A stretch of 64,000 nt of DNA from Krasilnikovozyma curviuscula. Lineage: Eukaryota > Basidiomycota > Tremellomycetes > Cystofilobasidiales > Mrakiaceae. Under the pieces are notes generated by a model that had not been told where the DNA came from, ran no database searches, and worked only from the letters and a program-made list of their open reading frames with translations. Of this stretch, positions 23,292 through 34,900 are shown piece by piece. Position numbers and translations under genes: made by a program. Every line of letters begins with the position of its first letter. Within the stretch, counting starts at the first letter, position 1. The stretch is taken from assembly GCA_014825775.1 (NCBI GenBank), contig MVAQ01000101.1:1-64000 (forward strand), read 5' to 3'.

Positions 23292-25036
23292 TTAAAGCGT
23301 CGTAGTAACTGCAGGGGATTGAGGAGGAAGAGTAGCTGCAGGTACGGCCTTCTTCTTTGGAAGGACCGGGTTGCTGAAGTCCCTGCTCGCAATCTCCCAA
23401 GTTGCCTGAACCGTAACCTTCTTCCCGAAATCTTTCTTCACCGCCTTCTTCTTCGGCCTTCCATCATCATCCTCATCATCATCGTCCTCTCCTGAGTCGT
23501 CCCCACCACCATTGACACCACCAGCGGCAGTGAGCTTGAGGGCGTTCGCCTTGACCTGTGGCCCATAGAACAGCGGCTCGCCCGTCGATGCAGCGTACAG
23601 CGGGGGTGGGAACGACATCTTTGTCGTGCGAGTGAGTAGCGACGGCGGTGCCATCGCCGACGCAAGGACCGAGAGCATATTCGGGTGCTTGTAAGGGTTG
23701 GCGGGGTGAATCGTGTTAGATTCCCGGATCGTAGTGACAGGTCGAGTCTTTTGCGCTGCTTGGTATGGGAATTTCTCAGCATCGGGGCCGACGGGGTGTA
23801 TGGGAACGATACCCGCTGAACGAGGTGGGGGTACAGAGATGGATGCAAAGAGGGAAGGTGTGGGTGAGAAGTTGTCGGCGAGCGAGAGCTGCCAGGCAGC
23901 TCGTGCGCGTTTTTGATTTCGGGGTAGGAAAGTTGGTTGGTCTCCCTGCTGCAGAGCTTTGTGTGCTGTGAGGAGATAAGGCAGTGAGGTTGTTGAGAGA
24001 GGTGCTTTGGAGGAAGACGGCGCTGTAGGTTGCGAAGGGAGTAGAGGTTCTGCCTCTGCCGATGCCAGTTGAGATCTTGAGAATGGGAGGGGTTTCATAT
24101 ATGATGGCGGCGAGTAGCTGGGGTGAGCTTGACTGGGACCAGCCTCTGCATTTTCCGGGAATGCTTCGTCGACCAAGCCAACCTCGGCGGGAGTTGCAGC
24201 TTCAGGCTGGGCTACTTCGGTGCCGGGGAGCGGTGGCAGGAACTTTATGAGTTCGTACTCCGGGGAGGGAGGAACCAGGCTGTCCAAGATGAGTGGCAGG
24301 TCGTCCATCGGGAAATCCAGCGCCATTCCAGTGGTCTGGTCGACAGCTGCTGCCGGCTCACCACCTTCAACACCGAGCAAACCGAGCCCTTCAATCTCCT
24401 GGATAATCTCTCTAGCCTTCTCTTCATCAATTGTCTCTACCGATTGGCCGTTCTCGTCTACCAGAGGCGCTTCATTGGCAATAGCAATGTCGACTTCCTG
24501 TTTAACTTCACCGAACATGTCCTCGTCCTCCCCGACCGCATCCTGCATGTCATCATCATCTCCCTCCGGAGAAACATGCGTTGACGGTGGTGTTAGAGGC
24601 TCATCCACATAGAACAGGTGTATTTTGTTGGATTCATCCTCGCTGAGACCCAGTGCCTGTTTCTCTGTGTGAAAAGGGGAACTCCAGCGCTGTCAGTTCG
24701 GGACTCCATCATTGGAAGCAAAAGAAACGAACCTTTTAATATTTCTCCTCCTGTGACCGTGCCATACCCAGCGAAATCCCAAGCAAAGTCCATCAAACTC
24801 TCCATCCCAACGCCCATTTCGTTCAGTGCTTCGTAAACATCCAATACGTTCAGCTCAGTCCTCCCTGAGACATTAGCGTATTCTCCTGCTGATCGGATTA
24901 CCAGTTCTAGGTACCTCGAGAGCAGGTCGGTCAAAGTGAGAGAAGCTGAAGACTGGGACGAGGTGAAGCCGTGGAGACTAAGGGTCTGGAGGATGGTGAG
25001 GTGAACCAAATGGTGAGGCAGAGCTGAGGAGCTCAT
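23292..25036 (-). CDS. Bromodomain-associated histone-fold protein, TAF3-like
   Basis: Likely TFIID subunit of the TAF3 type, nuclear, pairing through its histone fold with TAF10. About 555 residues in two exons. Residues 5-90 form the fold: HHLVHLTILQTLSLHGF, LTDLLSRYLELVIRSAGEYA, GRTELNVLDVYEALNEMGVG and MESLMDFAWDF. The GRT...DV...MGV pattern is closer to TAF3 than to TAF8. The rest is low complexity: acidic (EGDDDDMQD, GEDEDMFGEV), proline-rich, and lysine-rich near the end (KKKAVKKDFGKK) with an acid run just before it. No PHD finger is present, unlike animal TAF3. The start at 25036 opens directly on the fold. A single intron near 24730 joins GGEILK to EKQALGLSEDE. TAF8 or a SAGA Spt7-like role is possible. 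Confidence 0.7.
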
Positions 25037-25696
25037 GGCAGGTCTGTCTGGTCAGCCTTTCTGTTTTGCTTTCCACAGTGAGTATTCTTGGATAGATCAG
25101 TCAAGACCTGTTGAATAACAAGATCAGATTCGCCGTCAGTTCCGAGTGTTTGGGGCGCTTCAAGTCCATGCCTTACCTCTCCAGCTATTCCACCAAGATA
25201 TATCAAAGTCAGAGCTCTACAGCCAGAGCTGAGCTCCTCAGAAACGAATTCAGTAAGATGTTGGTGTGAGGCTCAAGGACGTCGGCCTGGCGACTGGACG
25301 GTAGCTATGAAAGGAAAAAAAGGACAATTAATAGGTGAATTTATTTTCTGACCCCTTGAAAAGCTAACGATTAATGTCTTTAAAATATAAGCTCTGTTGG
25401 TACGCACGAAACTTAGCAGAAGGGAGCCAAGCTGTGTTTTCACTCGATATCGAGTAATGTCAGTTGCGAAGTCGCTGGAATCACACACGACATCAGGACT
25501 ACTGGGTAATGGTATGATCTTTCTAATTGTGTCTATTGTTCGCAAGGATCTCCATTCCTGATCGGCGAAAAGAATGACAGCAGTGACCCCAGTTGTCTCT
25601 CATCAGACGTGCGTCGGGTTAGTCACACCTGCTGTGAAAGAGAAAACAAAAATCAGCCTTGCTCGCAACCAGATCTAGCGTTTGGAGAAAGCCAAA
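25037..25696. other. Divergent intergenic region with a possible small spliced gene
   Basis: 660 bases between two divergent starts. On the minus strand a frame from about 25590 (VTAVILFADQEWRSLRTID...) runs to a donor GTGCGT near 25427. It joins in phase at TTTCATAG near 25309 to a second exon (LPSSRQADVLEPHTNILL...) ending TGA at 25209. A further plausible intron (GTAAGG ... CAACAG) lies at about 25175-25107. No start codon is found for the first exon, so this may instead be the spliced 5' leader of the TAF3-like gene. Confidence 0.3.
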
Positions 25697-26835
25697 ATGG
25701 CAGAGTCGTCTTCGGCCTCCTTCCCTGCGTTCTTGTCGGCGTCGAGTTCCACACTCGTTAGTAACACTGCAGCAGCAACAACACATGCCTCCAGCGTCAG
25801 TGCTCTCGACTCATCTTCTGAAATTCCACCTACAAGCAGCTCGACTAATACAAAAGCTGCTGTCTCCAGTTCAGCTTTTCCTACAAGCTACTTGACCACT
25901 TCTCCAGTGCTGACTGAACCGTCCGTCTCAGCAAAAGCTGTCCTCACAGTAGCGTCGCCGGGCGCGTCCACTATCACCTTGTATTCGATCGTCTCCATTG
26001 GCAGCTCATCGTCCGGAGCATCTGCGGGATCAACAGCTCATATGGGGACTATCATCGGTTGTGTAGCTGGGGTCGCAGTCGTCATCGTCGTCGCGCTAGG
26101 AGTCGGCTTCTTCCTCTACTTCAGGCGTCGCAGCAGCAACAACAAGGCGGCCGGACCAGGGATTCCTGCCACCCGGTCTCTCAGCATCGATAGAGATGAC
26201 AACTTGGAAGGGATGAGGTGGGAACCCCCTTGCATAGGCGCACAGAAGTCACCTGTGACCGCTGTTTATTTACCATGTGGTGAGTAAAATGGAATCGCAG
26301 CAGGACGCGTTTCCCCTTCCTATCAAACCCGCTTGAGACTGATATCCATTACTCAATGTAGATGCTGCAGTCCCTCAGCCCTCCGACCAAGTACAAGTCA
26401 TGCGCAAAACAAATTCATCTTCCAATCTCACGCTCTCCATCCCCCCACCGTCGACCCTGAACCCATTCGCCAGCACCCTCGATACACCTCCCCCATCAGC
26501 GTCCAACTCTCAGTTCTCCATTCCCTTACTTGCCTCACCTTCCGGCCTCAACATGGATCAGTACAAAGCCGAGTACGTCGCGCAGTTTAACGAGATGACT
26601 CGTAGTCCTGAGAGGACGCGGGTGATGCACGAAGAAGACGGTGGTGTTGTTAGTGAGGAGGAAGAGAGAATACAGTGGCTACCACCTAACTACGAGGTAG
26701 GTATAAGGTTTTCCTTTGGGATTAAAAAGCCCGGTTGCCGTCGAGCGACTTTGATCCATGGCTGATCACACAGCTTCATCGTTTCTGTTCCTCTAGGCTG
26801 CAACATCTTATAGGCGCCCGTCCGTCCAGGAATAA
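25697..26835 (+). CDS. Ser/Thr-rich single-pass membrane protein (Mid2/Wsc-like layout)
   Basis: About 320 residues, no named family recognised. The N-terminal 110 or so residues are Ser, Thr and Ala rich and would be heavily O-mannosylated if outside the cell. One clear membrane segment follows, TIIGCVAGVAVVIVVALGVG, with a basic stop-transfer RRRSSNNK, then a cytoplasmic tail of about 170 residues rich in Ser and Pro with an acidic end. There is no cleavable signal peptide after the ATG at 25697, so it would insert with the N-terminus out through its only segment. The order of ectodomain, membrane span and tail is that of fungal wall-stress sensors, but no cysteine-rich WSC domain is present. 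Two introns; stop TAA at 26833-26835. Confidence 0.75.
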
Positions 26836-27042
26836 ACTTCATGACAGGCTGAAAGAGAAGGCATTAGTAGGATTTTAGATTTGTTCCATTTGGGAGAGAT
26901 AGTGCTTGTTTTTGGGGCAATTGTTCTTAAGAGTTATCAACGGAGTGTTCTAGTTGATTAATTGATTTGTGTATATGCGTTTTTCACTCAACAACAGAAC
27001 CAAATTAGAAGTATTCTAACCATTGAAGTTTATATATCGCAT

Positions 27043-28112
27043 CTAGTGTTGAATCGTCATCGCCTCAGCTTTCCTCTTCTCCGCCCATCCAGGAACCAAA
27101 CTCTCCTGGTAGATCCTCTCCACAGAGGCCTCGAAGTCGTTGCCTCCCACCACTTTCTTTTCGTGCTTGTAGTGATCAGGAAACTTCGCGAACGACGTCG
27201 TCTTGTCGAAGGCGACTTCTGCAGTTTTGATGAGGATGTCGCTGGTCAGGCCCTTGATGGGTGTGTGTGTTGTTCGGAATCGATGCATTCTATAGATCAA
27301 GGATGGATAGTCTGCGTCGGTTGTTGACTGAAACAAAAATTCGTCAAAGTCCAGGAAATGCAAGCATTGATCGAAGACGAGATGGCTTACGTAGCAATCA
27401 GTCTCATACATCCAGTCCGCAGACCCTTTCACCGCCAATTTCCTTTTCAGATCCTCACCCATTGTCTCATACTTCTTCAGATCTACCAAGTACTCCAGGT
27501 CCCAGTCAAACACCTGGAATACCTCATCGGGACTCGGCTTCACGCAGTCCCTGATGACCTCCCAAGTCGCGAGAACAATGTACGGATGGACGATGAGCGA
27601 GTACTTTGAAGGGAATGGTGGCAAGTGGGTGAGATGAAATATGTGGGAGGAGGGTGGGAGCGGAAGGGCGCATTCCTCGAATGCTTCCCGTCGGGCGGTG
27701 TATTCCAATGACGGATCTTCTGGGTCCATCTTGCCTCCCGGAAGAGCTGTCTGACCAGGATGAGATCTGCGGGGCGGGTAAAACGAGTCACTGAGAAGGC
27801 AAACCCTGAGAAAGCAAGGCGCTTACACGGACCGTAAGTGTTTCGCTCGAGTGGTGAGCAATACCTTGAGCCCTGGCGAGTCTGGTTTTTCAAAGAGGAC
27901 GACCAGGACAGCAGCTTCCTTCAGTACACCCCAACTAAACGCAACATAATCCAGAAGAGTCAGCTTTCAGAAATATGCGATGATGCCGTGAGGCGTATTC
28001 ACTCAGTTCGTCCGCCTGGAGGCCTGTAGGCCAGCAGACGCTCGACACATTGTTGAGCTCCTGATGAAAGAGACAGTAATATCTCTGTTGGAACATTGGA
28101 TAGAGAACCCAT
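27043..28112 (-). CDS. Nudix hydrolase, coenzyme A diphosphatase type (Pcd1/NUDT7-like)
   Basis: Predicted to split CoA or oxidised CoA into phosphopantetheine and 3',5'-ADP, often in peroxisomes. About 300 residues in three exons. The CoA-Nudix signature is seen as LRSVSHPGQTALPGGKMDPED, followed by TARREAFEECALPLP; the REAFEE glutamates are the metal ligands. As in NUDT7, the canonical first Glu of the Nudix box is not at its usual place. The upstream strand VLVVLFEKPDSPGLKVLLTTRA fits the beta-sheet before the box. The start at 28112 (MGSLSNVPTEILLSL) is the nearest ATG in frame. The C-terminus (EAMTIQH) is not a PTS1, so peroxisomal location is unsupported here. Confidence 0.85.
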
Positions 28113-28533
28113 CACTATTTCAAAATTGGGAAAGTCGCCGTTGGGGTCTTGCCCTGCAATAAAAATCGGGCCTGAGGAATTCCCAAACACCATCCGGCCA
28201 ATTTGTGTTGAAATTCTCAAAATGGTATTGGCTGAAGATTCTTATATTGAGGCTTATGGTGCTGTGAGTCTCACTTTCGTAGCTTCTTTTGTGATAGAAT
28301 GGGTGGGAATTGGAGCAGTGCGCTGGCTGATCTGCAGGACGCTACGAGGAGAGAAATATAGGCAATGCTAGCAGAGTTTGCGATTTTCCTGAGGGTTGAA
28401 TAAGACTTGGTCTTTGAGATAAGAAGAGGATTGTCTTGGAGTTGGTTTCAGGTCTGGGATCTACCTGCTGAAGTCATCTAACCTGTTTGCCTATCCAACA
28501 TCGGCTGACCCCAATCATTATTGTATTTTGTAG
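28113..28533. other. Divergent region; 5' exon of TRAP-alpha not located
   Basis: 421 bases between the Nudix start and the first secure exon of the TRAP-alpha gene. It holds a donor-like GTGAGT near 28263 and a good acceptor (CTGATCTGCAG) near 28338, so a spliced leader is likely. I could not find an ATG-initiated signal-peptide exon in any + frame. Confidence 0.4.
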
Positions 28534-29512
28534 TTCCCAGCTTCAAACTCTTTGGCCTATGTCAACAATGGAAAGACCAACCCAATGAGAATCTCCTTGA
28601 AGAACACAGGTACAGACGAAATCTCCGTAAAATCTATTTCGGCGTCATTTCACGACGTTGAGAAGGGTTGGAAGTTGCTCAAGAATGTGAGCAGTCCTCT
28701 TGATTTGGGGAAACATTCTGCATCTTTCTGACGAAAAGAGTTTTGGCTCAGGCGACCACGACGGCCATGACAGGCAAAGTTGAGAGCGGCAAGAATACAA
28801 CCGTGCCATTTTCCTTCTATTCAGAGTATGTTCACTTACTTATGGCGTATCAAGACCTCATAAAATTGACTTGTGCTGGTTTTTCTTTCCAGATACAAAC
28901 CGGGCGAGGTGGGTCTTACGGTTCAGGTTTCCTACCTCACTCCATCGCAGCAGCTGCGCCATGCCACTGCTTTCAACAGCACCGTCACAATTGTTGAAAC
29001 ACCAGGATCCTTCTTTGATCCAGGTAAAGCGTTCTGTTATCATCTCGCTCAGCGAAAGCTACCGACAAGTCACTGACTGTTATCAACTTCCACTGTACGC
29101 AGCTCTGATCTTCTTGTACTTGATCCTCGCTGGGTTCACCTACCTGGTTGGTCTTGGTATTTGGAGATCTTTCAATCTCAGCACAACGTTCGGTCTTACC
29201 CCACCGAAGTCCAAGAAAAAGCGCGTCCCAAGAGAACCACTGGTGAAAGGGGATTCAGCTGGTGGTATTGTGGAGGTGAAGGGCTATGAAGAAGACTGGA
29301 TTGTAAGTTTTTGTTTTACCAGAAACTTTTCTTTTTCGTGGGCTTGCCTGATATAGCCTTTTTCTTTCCAGCCTCCTCACTTGCTGTCACCAGCGAAATC
29401 AGTCAAAAAAAGTAGATCCGCAAAGAGTTTGGGTGCCTCCAGTGGAGGCGAGGAAGCTAGCAGTGGTGGTGAAGGAAAAGCTAAGAAGACTACCAAGGGT
29501 AAAAAAAAGTAA
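28534..29512 (+). CDS. Translocon-associated protein subunit alpha (TRAP-alpha/Irc22), 5' end missing
   Basis: ER membrane protein that sits beside the Sec61 translocon; yeast Irc22 belongs to this family. The visible exons encode about 255 residues. The lumenal beta-sandwich reads FPASNSLAYVNNGKTNPMRI, then VKSISASFHDVEKGWKLLKN, then the diagnostic VPFSFYSEYKPGEVGLTVQV. One membrane segment follows (ALIFLYLILAGFTYLVGLGI), then a cytosolic basic tail ending KAKKTTKGKKK. The first exon listed begins after a TTTTGTAG acceptor at 28533. It must be preceded by a signal-peptide exon, which I could not place, so the start given is not a start codon. Stop TAA at 29510-29512. Confidence 0.8.
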
Positions 29513-29724
29513 AATGGGTTTTAATTATCGTGCGACTGTGCTATTTATCTGTCCCTGCGTTTCGCGACGTGTTGAAAGGCTTTCCTGTTACCACCATAAT
29601 ATAGAAGGTCTGGTTTCTAAACTCCTAATTTTTTTCAATGCATCAATAGGTATCGAAAGCTGACCTTTCTTCAAACACTTCAAAGTGAGGGAGTCTCCTC
29701 AACTTTGCAAAGTCCAGCAAGCCG

Positions 29725-30185
29725 ATGACTTCGAGAGTGGTCAGCAAAGTCCCTCATCTCACTCTATTCACGGGAAAAGAGTGTTCATTGTGTGTGGTGG
29801 CCAAAGAGAAACTTGCTGAAATCTCAAAGAAGGTGATCTGAGCTGTCGTTATTGCTTGGATAAAGCCCATGACTGAATCTTTCTTACCTTCCGACTTTCC
29901 AGAGCGAGTTCACCCTCGACACGGTCAACATCCATACAACCACCGAAAAGGTAAGATGTGTTATCGTTCAACCTTTGAAGGGAGCGTGGGGTTGGCTAAT
30001 CACAGTTAACCGTTCAGAAATGGACGAGACTCTACCAGTACGACATTCCAGTCCTGCACCTAGAGGACAAACGAGTGATGAAGCATCGAATAGACGAAAA
30101 CGAGTTAGAGGCGCTTCTTCAGAAAGTGAGGGAAGGGAAGGGAAACGAGCTCGAGGAGACAGATCTGCCGAAGTGGGAGGTTTGA
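29725..30185 (+). CDS. Glutaredoxin-like protein (DUF836 type)
   Basis: Small thioredoxin-fold protein of the DUF836 glutaredoxin-like group, likely cytosolic or mitochondrial; its redox partner is unknown. 107 residues from three exons, 29725-29832, 29903-29950 and 30018-30185, all phase 0. The N-terminal strand and active site are LTLFTGKECSLCVVAKEKL, with a CxxC-like pair of cysteines (CSLC). The cis-proline region is YQYDIPVLHLEDKRVMKHR, and the C-terminal helix is ELEALLQKVREG. The ATG at 29725 fits family length. The third exon overlaps the start of the next gene in another frame. Confidence 0.88.
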
Positions 30186-31630
30186 AGGATTCGTCGACAG
30201 GAACATTCTCGTCTAATTCATCACAACTTCATGGCTTTGAAGACGTCTTTATTGCAGACGATGAATCAACAATCGATGATGATCATCAATCTGTGTACAG
30301 TCTCAGTACTACCACCATCCCACCCTGGCGCAACTTCGCCTTGGCCAACTCCTTCTTCACCCTCGATTCCTCTTACTCCTGCCACGACCAGCTCTCATTC
30401 GTACCCGAGCCGGAAACAGCAGCCACTTTCATCACAGTCGTACAAGCTATGTTCAAGAACTTCACCAGTAACGAAATCATCGGCCAAGGTTGGAAACCTG
30501 ATACAGATTTCAGTGAAGGTCAGGAAACCAGCTGGTTCGTTGATGAATTTCCAGACGAGGAAGAAGACGAGATACATCGAGAGGTCATGAAAGATTTCCA
30601 TCTCAGTCTCGATTACAACCTCGACAACGACCAAATATTTGGTGACGATTCGTCGACAGTCGGGGACCAGCAACCTGCATCGTCACACCCATCTCGATCT
30701 ACCCCGCGACACAAAGTCAAAATACCTCGAGTCTGTTGGAACTGTTCGTCTTCTGCTCACCAAATCGCCGACTGTCATCAACCAAGAGATCCAGCTCAGA
30801 TAGCCCTCAACCGCGACGTTTTTTTGGTCGCAAAAGCTGAAGCACAAGAATTGGGAGAGATGGAGAATGCGGTTGTGAAGCTCGAGAGTAATGACGGTAT
30901 TTCTTATGGAAGGATATTTGATGCTGATGTGGAAATGAAGCGTCGGCTTGAGCTGCTGAACCGATTCAGACCCGGATTGGCAACCGCTAGTGACGAGTTA
31001 CGGGCCAGTTTGAAGGAAGGAGATGAATCTCGAGAGCTTGGTTCTTTCATTTGGGATGGGATGGGAACATGGGGCTATCCACCAGGTGAGTCTACTCTTT
31101 GCCCGAAGCACGCACGGGGAACTGTTCGCTTAAATCTCGCGCTTTGACTTTTTGTAGGGTGGATATCGACTCAAGGTCTGCGCTATCTTATCTCTTTGTG
31201 GGATATTCTCGGAGACTTACGCTGTTGTTGTTTTCTATGTGTAGATCCCATTTCGACAGTTCGCAAACGCATAACTGAGCAGCCCAATAGGTCGAGAGAA
31301 ACTACGCCAATTCTCCAAATATTCGGCTCAGTATTACCTTTTCAAACGGAAAGTGACCAAGATAGTGAAGATGAAGAGCATGAAATGGAAGCTTCCGCCC
31401 AGGAGGAAAAAGCTCGCGAAGATTCGGTCGCCCTTCCCTCACCTTCAGGACCAACTTCCGAACCAAACCCACCACCTGAGCGGCGACGATGGGCAACTTT
31501 TCACACAACCCAGTTCTCGAGCGATCTTCTCAGACCGTACGACATGTCTTGGCCCCTTCCGTTACCCCCAGTCGTTGATGAACGTCAGGAACGCTTGAAG
31601 CTTTGGGCGAGGATACAACATAGTCGATAG
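30020..31630 (+). CDS. ZCCHC8-like zinc-knuckle and PSP-domain protein
   Basis: Likely nuclear RNA-surveillance factor related to ZCCHC8, the scaffold of the NEXT exosome-adaptor complex. About 490 residues. A CCHC zinc knuckle, VCWNCSSSAHQIADCHQPRD, is followed by a PSP-type region: RFRPGLATASDEL and, spliced across two introns, MGTWGYPPGWISTQDPISTVRKRI. Acidic and Pro-rich stretches and a C-terminal PLPPVVDERQERLKLW follow. The N-terminal 160 or so residues are disordered and acidic. The only in-frame ATG before the conserved part is 30020; the next is near 30449, inside good-looking coding sequence. Choosing 30020 makes the first 55 codons overlap the last exon of the glutaredoxin-like gene on the same strand in a different frame. 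Confidence 0.78.
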
Positions 31631-31917
31631 GACATGCTATAAGATTGTAGCTGCTCGGCTTGTAGCAAAGATTGTTTGAAAGTACCCGTGTAGTGTCTTT
31701 TTCTCCGTTTGTTTTAGACCTGAAACAAAAAAAAAATCCGGCAAGCCGGTTCAATGTCGGTCGCCTGACCCGGGCGGGGACTGCGTTGATATGTTGCGAT
31801 TCGGTACTTTTGATTCTTCCGATGTTCTCCCTTAGGATCTCCCAACTTAAAAAGAGCCATCTTTGGAGTCTCCACTGCTCAAATAGCATCCCCACTCTCA
31901 GCATCAAGCTAGAAAGC

Positions 31918-34900
31918 ATGTCCCTCTCACCATCTGAAGAGAAACCCCACATCATTCACGACGATGGTTCCAGCGACGAGAAAGTTGCTTCGGGTAAGAC
32001 CTTGCGTCTCCTCGTTTATGAGAGTGTCTAAACACTCATCATATTATTTCCATCATAGGTTCTGAAGCCAAGGATACCAACTTGAAGATCGAGCAGGTCA
32101 GAAATGCTGCTTACACCGCGTAAGTTATCTCCTCGTCTGCGCATCAATGCGACGAGTTCCTGACCCATTTCCACTCACTCTTAGTGCTACCCAGGGAAAC
32201 CCAATCAACCCACGTAGCAAAGAGAGTATTATGCTCTATGGGTGTGTCTTAGTCACTTTCCTCTGCGCTTGCGGTAAGTTTTGTTGTTTCTTAACTGCAG
32301 CTAGGTAGACTTCTAATCGCCCGGATATTTACGGTGATTTGCAGCCAATGGATATGGTAAGCTACAACCCGCGTTTGCCTGATTCGCTCGCTCACTGAAG
32401 TCGTTCTGCGCTTCATAGACGGTAGTTTGATGACTGGTATTCAGGCCATGCCATACTATAAAGAACAGTTCAACCTCCCACCAACCGGTTCCCAAACCAG
32501 TCTTGTCTTTGCTATCTATACAGTAGGATCCATTGTGGGAGCTCTATTTGCCGGCCCTCTTTCTGGTTAGTAAATTGGACATTTCAACCTTAATTCGCAT
32601 CACCGTCAAGATCTTGACATCTGATTCCACCTTCTTCTTCTTTCTCTTCTCTTTTTTTTAACACTTTAAAGATCGAGTCAGTTCCTCCTGCAATGTGATT
32701 GCCAAGGGTAGAACAACTAACCTAATGCCGTTTGCTTCGTTGGTCGTAGTGGGGAAGACGTGTGGGTATGATGTGTGGTAGTGTTGTGATCATGCTCGGA
32801 ATGGCTGTTATTTCCAGCAGCATGCATCAAAATCAATTGGTAAGCAATCCCAGCTCTGTTGAAGGCTTCTCATCTCCTGATTCTCACCCTCTTTTGTTGT
32901 TAAGATCGGTAAGGGCTTCAACATGGGTTTTTTCACTTCCTTCTTTACAGTGCTTACCTCTTCAATTACCCTCAAATAGGTGGGAGATTTGTTCTTGGAT
33001 TTGGTATCTCGTAAGTTCGAGCCTTACGATCCAAGTTTTTTACCGACTTGTCTTGACCTCTTCATCTCTATGGCGTTCTTCTAGGATCATGACGGTCGCA
33101 GCTCCTTCGTATTGTGTTGAGATCAGTCCACCAGTGAGTGCCTATCAGTCTTCTCCCTGTTCATCTGGCTGTTTTCTAACGACAAATGTGTAGCACTGGC
33201 GTGGAAGAATGGTGAGTGTCGTCATAGAATCGAGATCTGCCTCCCCCCACAGTATTGACCGCTTGAGATGTTCTGTTTAGGTTGGAATCTACAACTGTGG
33301 CTGGTTTGGAGGAGCTGTTCCAGCAGCAATTGTTGTATTTGCTACCAATTACGTGAAGAGCAACTGGAGCTGGAGGTTACCTTTGATCTTCCGTAGGCCA
33401 TTCTATGTTTGCTGATCTTTCTTTTGTGCTGACGTGCTGACAACCCTCTCCCCTTTCTTCCGTGTCTTCTCATTCGTTCTGGATTATAGAGGGTGTACCT
33501 GCTATTGCTGTCTTCTGCTCTGCAATGTTCTTGCCGGAGTCCCCAAGGTAAGGGAATTGTTGTCTCGAACGGCTTGGAAAATGCTGACGACCTTCTTTAT
33601 TTTTCAGATGGTGCATGGCCAATGGACAAGAACAACGTGCACGTGACTTTTTGATCAAGTACCATGGAAACAAGGATCCCAACTCGCTTCTTGTCGCTCT
33701 CGAGATGAAGGAGATGCAAGAAGGAATTGCGCTCGATGGTGAGTTCTAACCACTGTGTTGTACTTACTCTTTCAAATCTTGTCTAACTCAAATTTTGTTT
33801 TTAGCTTCTGATAAGCGTGTTTGGGACTTCAGACCTCTCTTTGCGACCCCAAACGGAAGATGGAGAATGGGCATGGGTCAGTCCTTGTATGACACCGTTG
33901 ATACTCTCACCAATGCTGACAAGACTGTGAAAAATCCAATTTTTATTCATAGTTCTCATGATCAGTATCTTTGGACAGTTCTCCGGGTGAGCTAGAGCGC
34001 GTTCGCATATACTGTTTAGTTCTGAATCCGTCCTAATGGCCTAATTACCCTTGATAGTAACGGTCTTGGGTACTTCAACACTGTCATCTACAATTCCCTG
34101 GGTTATACCTCCTCCCAGACCCAATTGGGCCTTAATCTCGCCAACCAAATTCTCTCTGCGATAGCCGCTGTCACCAGCGCCTTTTTTACCGACAGAACTC
34201 CTCGTCGTAAAGTCCTAGTCATCGGAACTTTTGCATGTAGTATGTGCTTACTCGTCAATGCGGCGTTAAGTACCAAGTGGGCCCAACAACCAGGTAAGTC
34301 GCAGTTGGCTACGATGTTGTTTTGAACTCCAAATGGTAATTAGAACGGTCCACTGACATTGCTCTCTTTTTTCTTCTTTCAGTCGACTCTAGTGGAGCTG
34401 TTATCAACCCCAACCTGGCTCTTGGTCAAGGCGCTCTGGCGTTCTACTTCCTATTCAACATCGTGTTCTCCTGGACATATACGCCATTGCAGGGCGTCAT
34501 CCCCACCGAGTGCTTAGAGAACACCTCGCGTGCAAAAGGAATGGCTGCTTCAGGTATTATTGTCAGCATCTTCGGGTTCATCAATCAGTAGGTCCTTTCG
34601 CAAAGGTGCGCGATGGAAGTTACTGACCCGTTTAGCAACATCTTCTGCAAATTAGATATGCCGGCCCTATTGCTCTTGGAAACATTCAAAACAATTACCA
34701 ATATGTGTTTGTTGGTTGTAAGTCGGTCTGGAAAGTTTAGGTTCAAGGGAAAGTCCACTGACAATGTTGCGTTTTTTATTGCTTCGCACGCATATTCGTG
34801 CCGTTCTTTGCCCGCATACGACTTTTATCGACCACTAGGGGATCTAATCGAAGCGGGTAAGCTCCTAATTTCTTGTCGTGAAGTCGGGATCGAAGGTCCA

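Noticed and set aside
23438..23848. Long alternative frame in the TAF3-like gene
   Set aside because: Arg/Ser-rich shadow caused by the Pro/Ala-rich real frame; no start context and no homology pattern.
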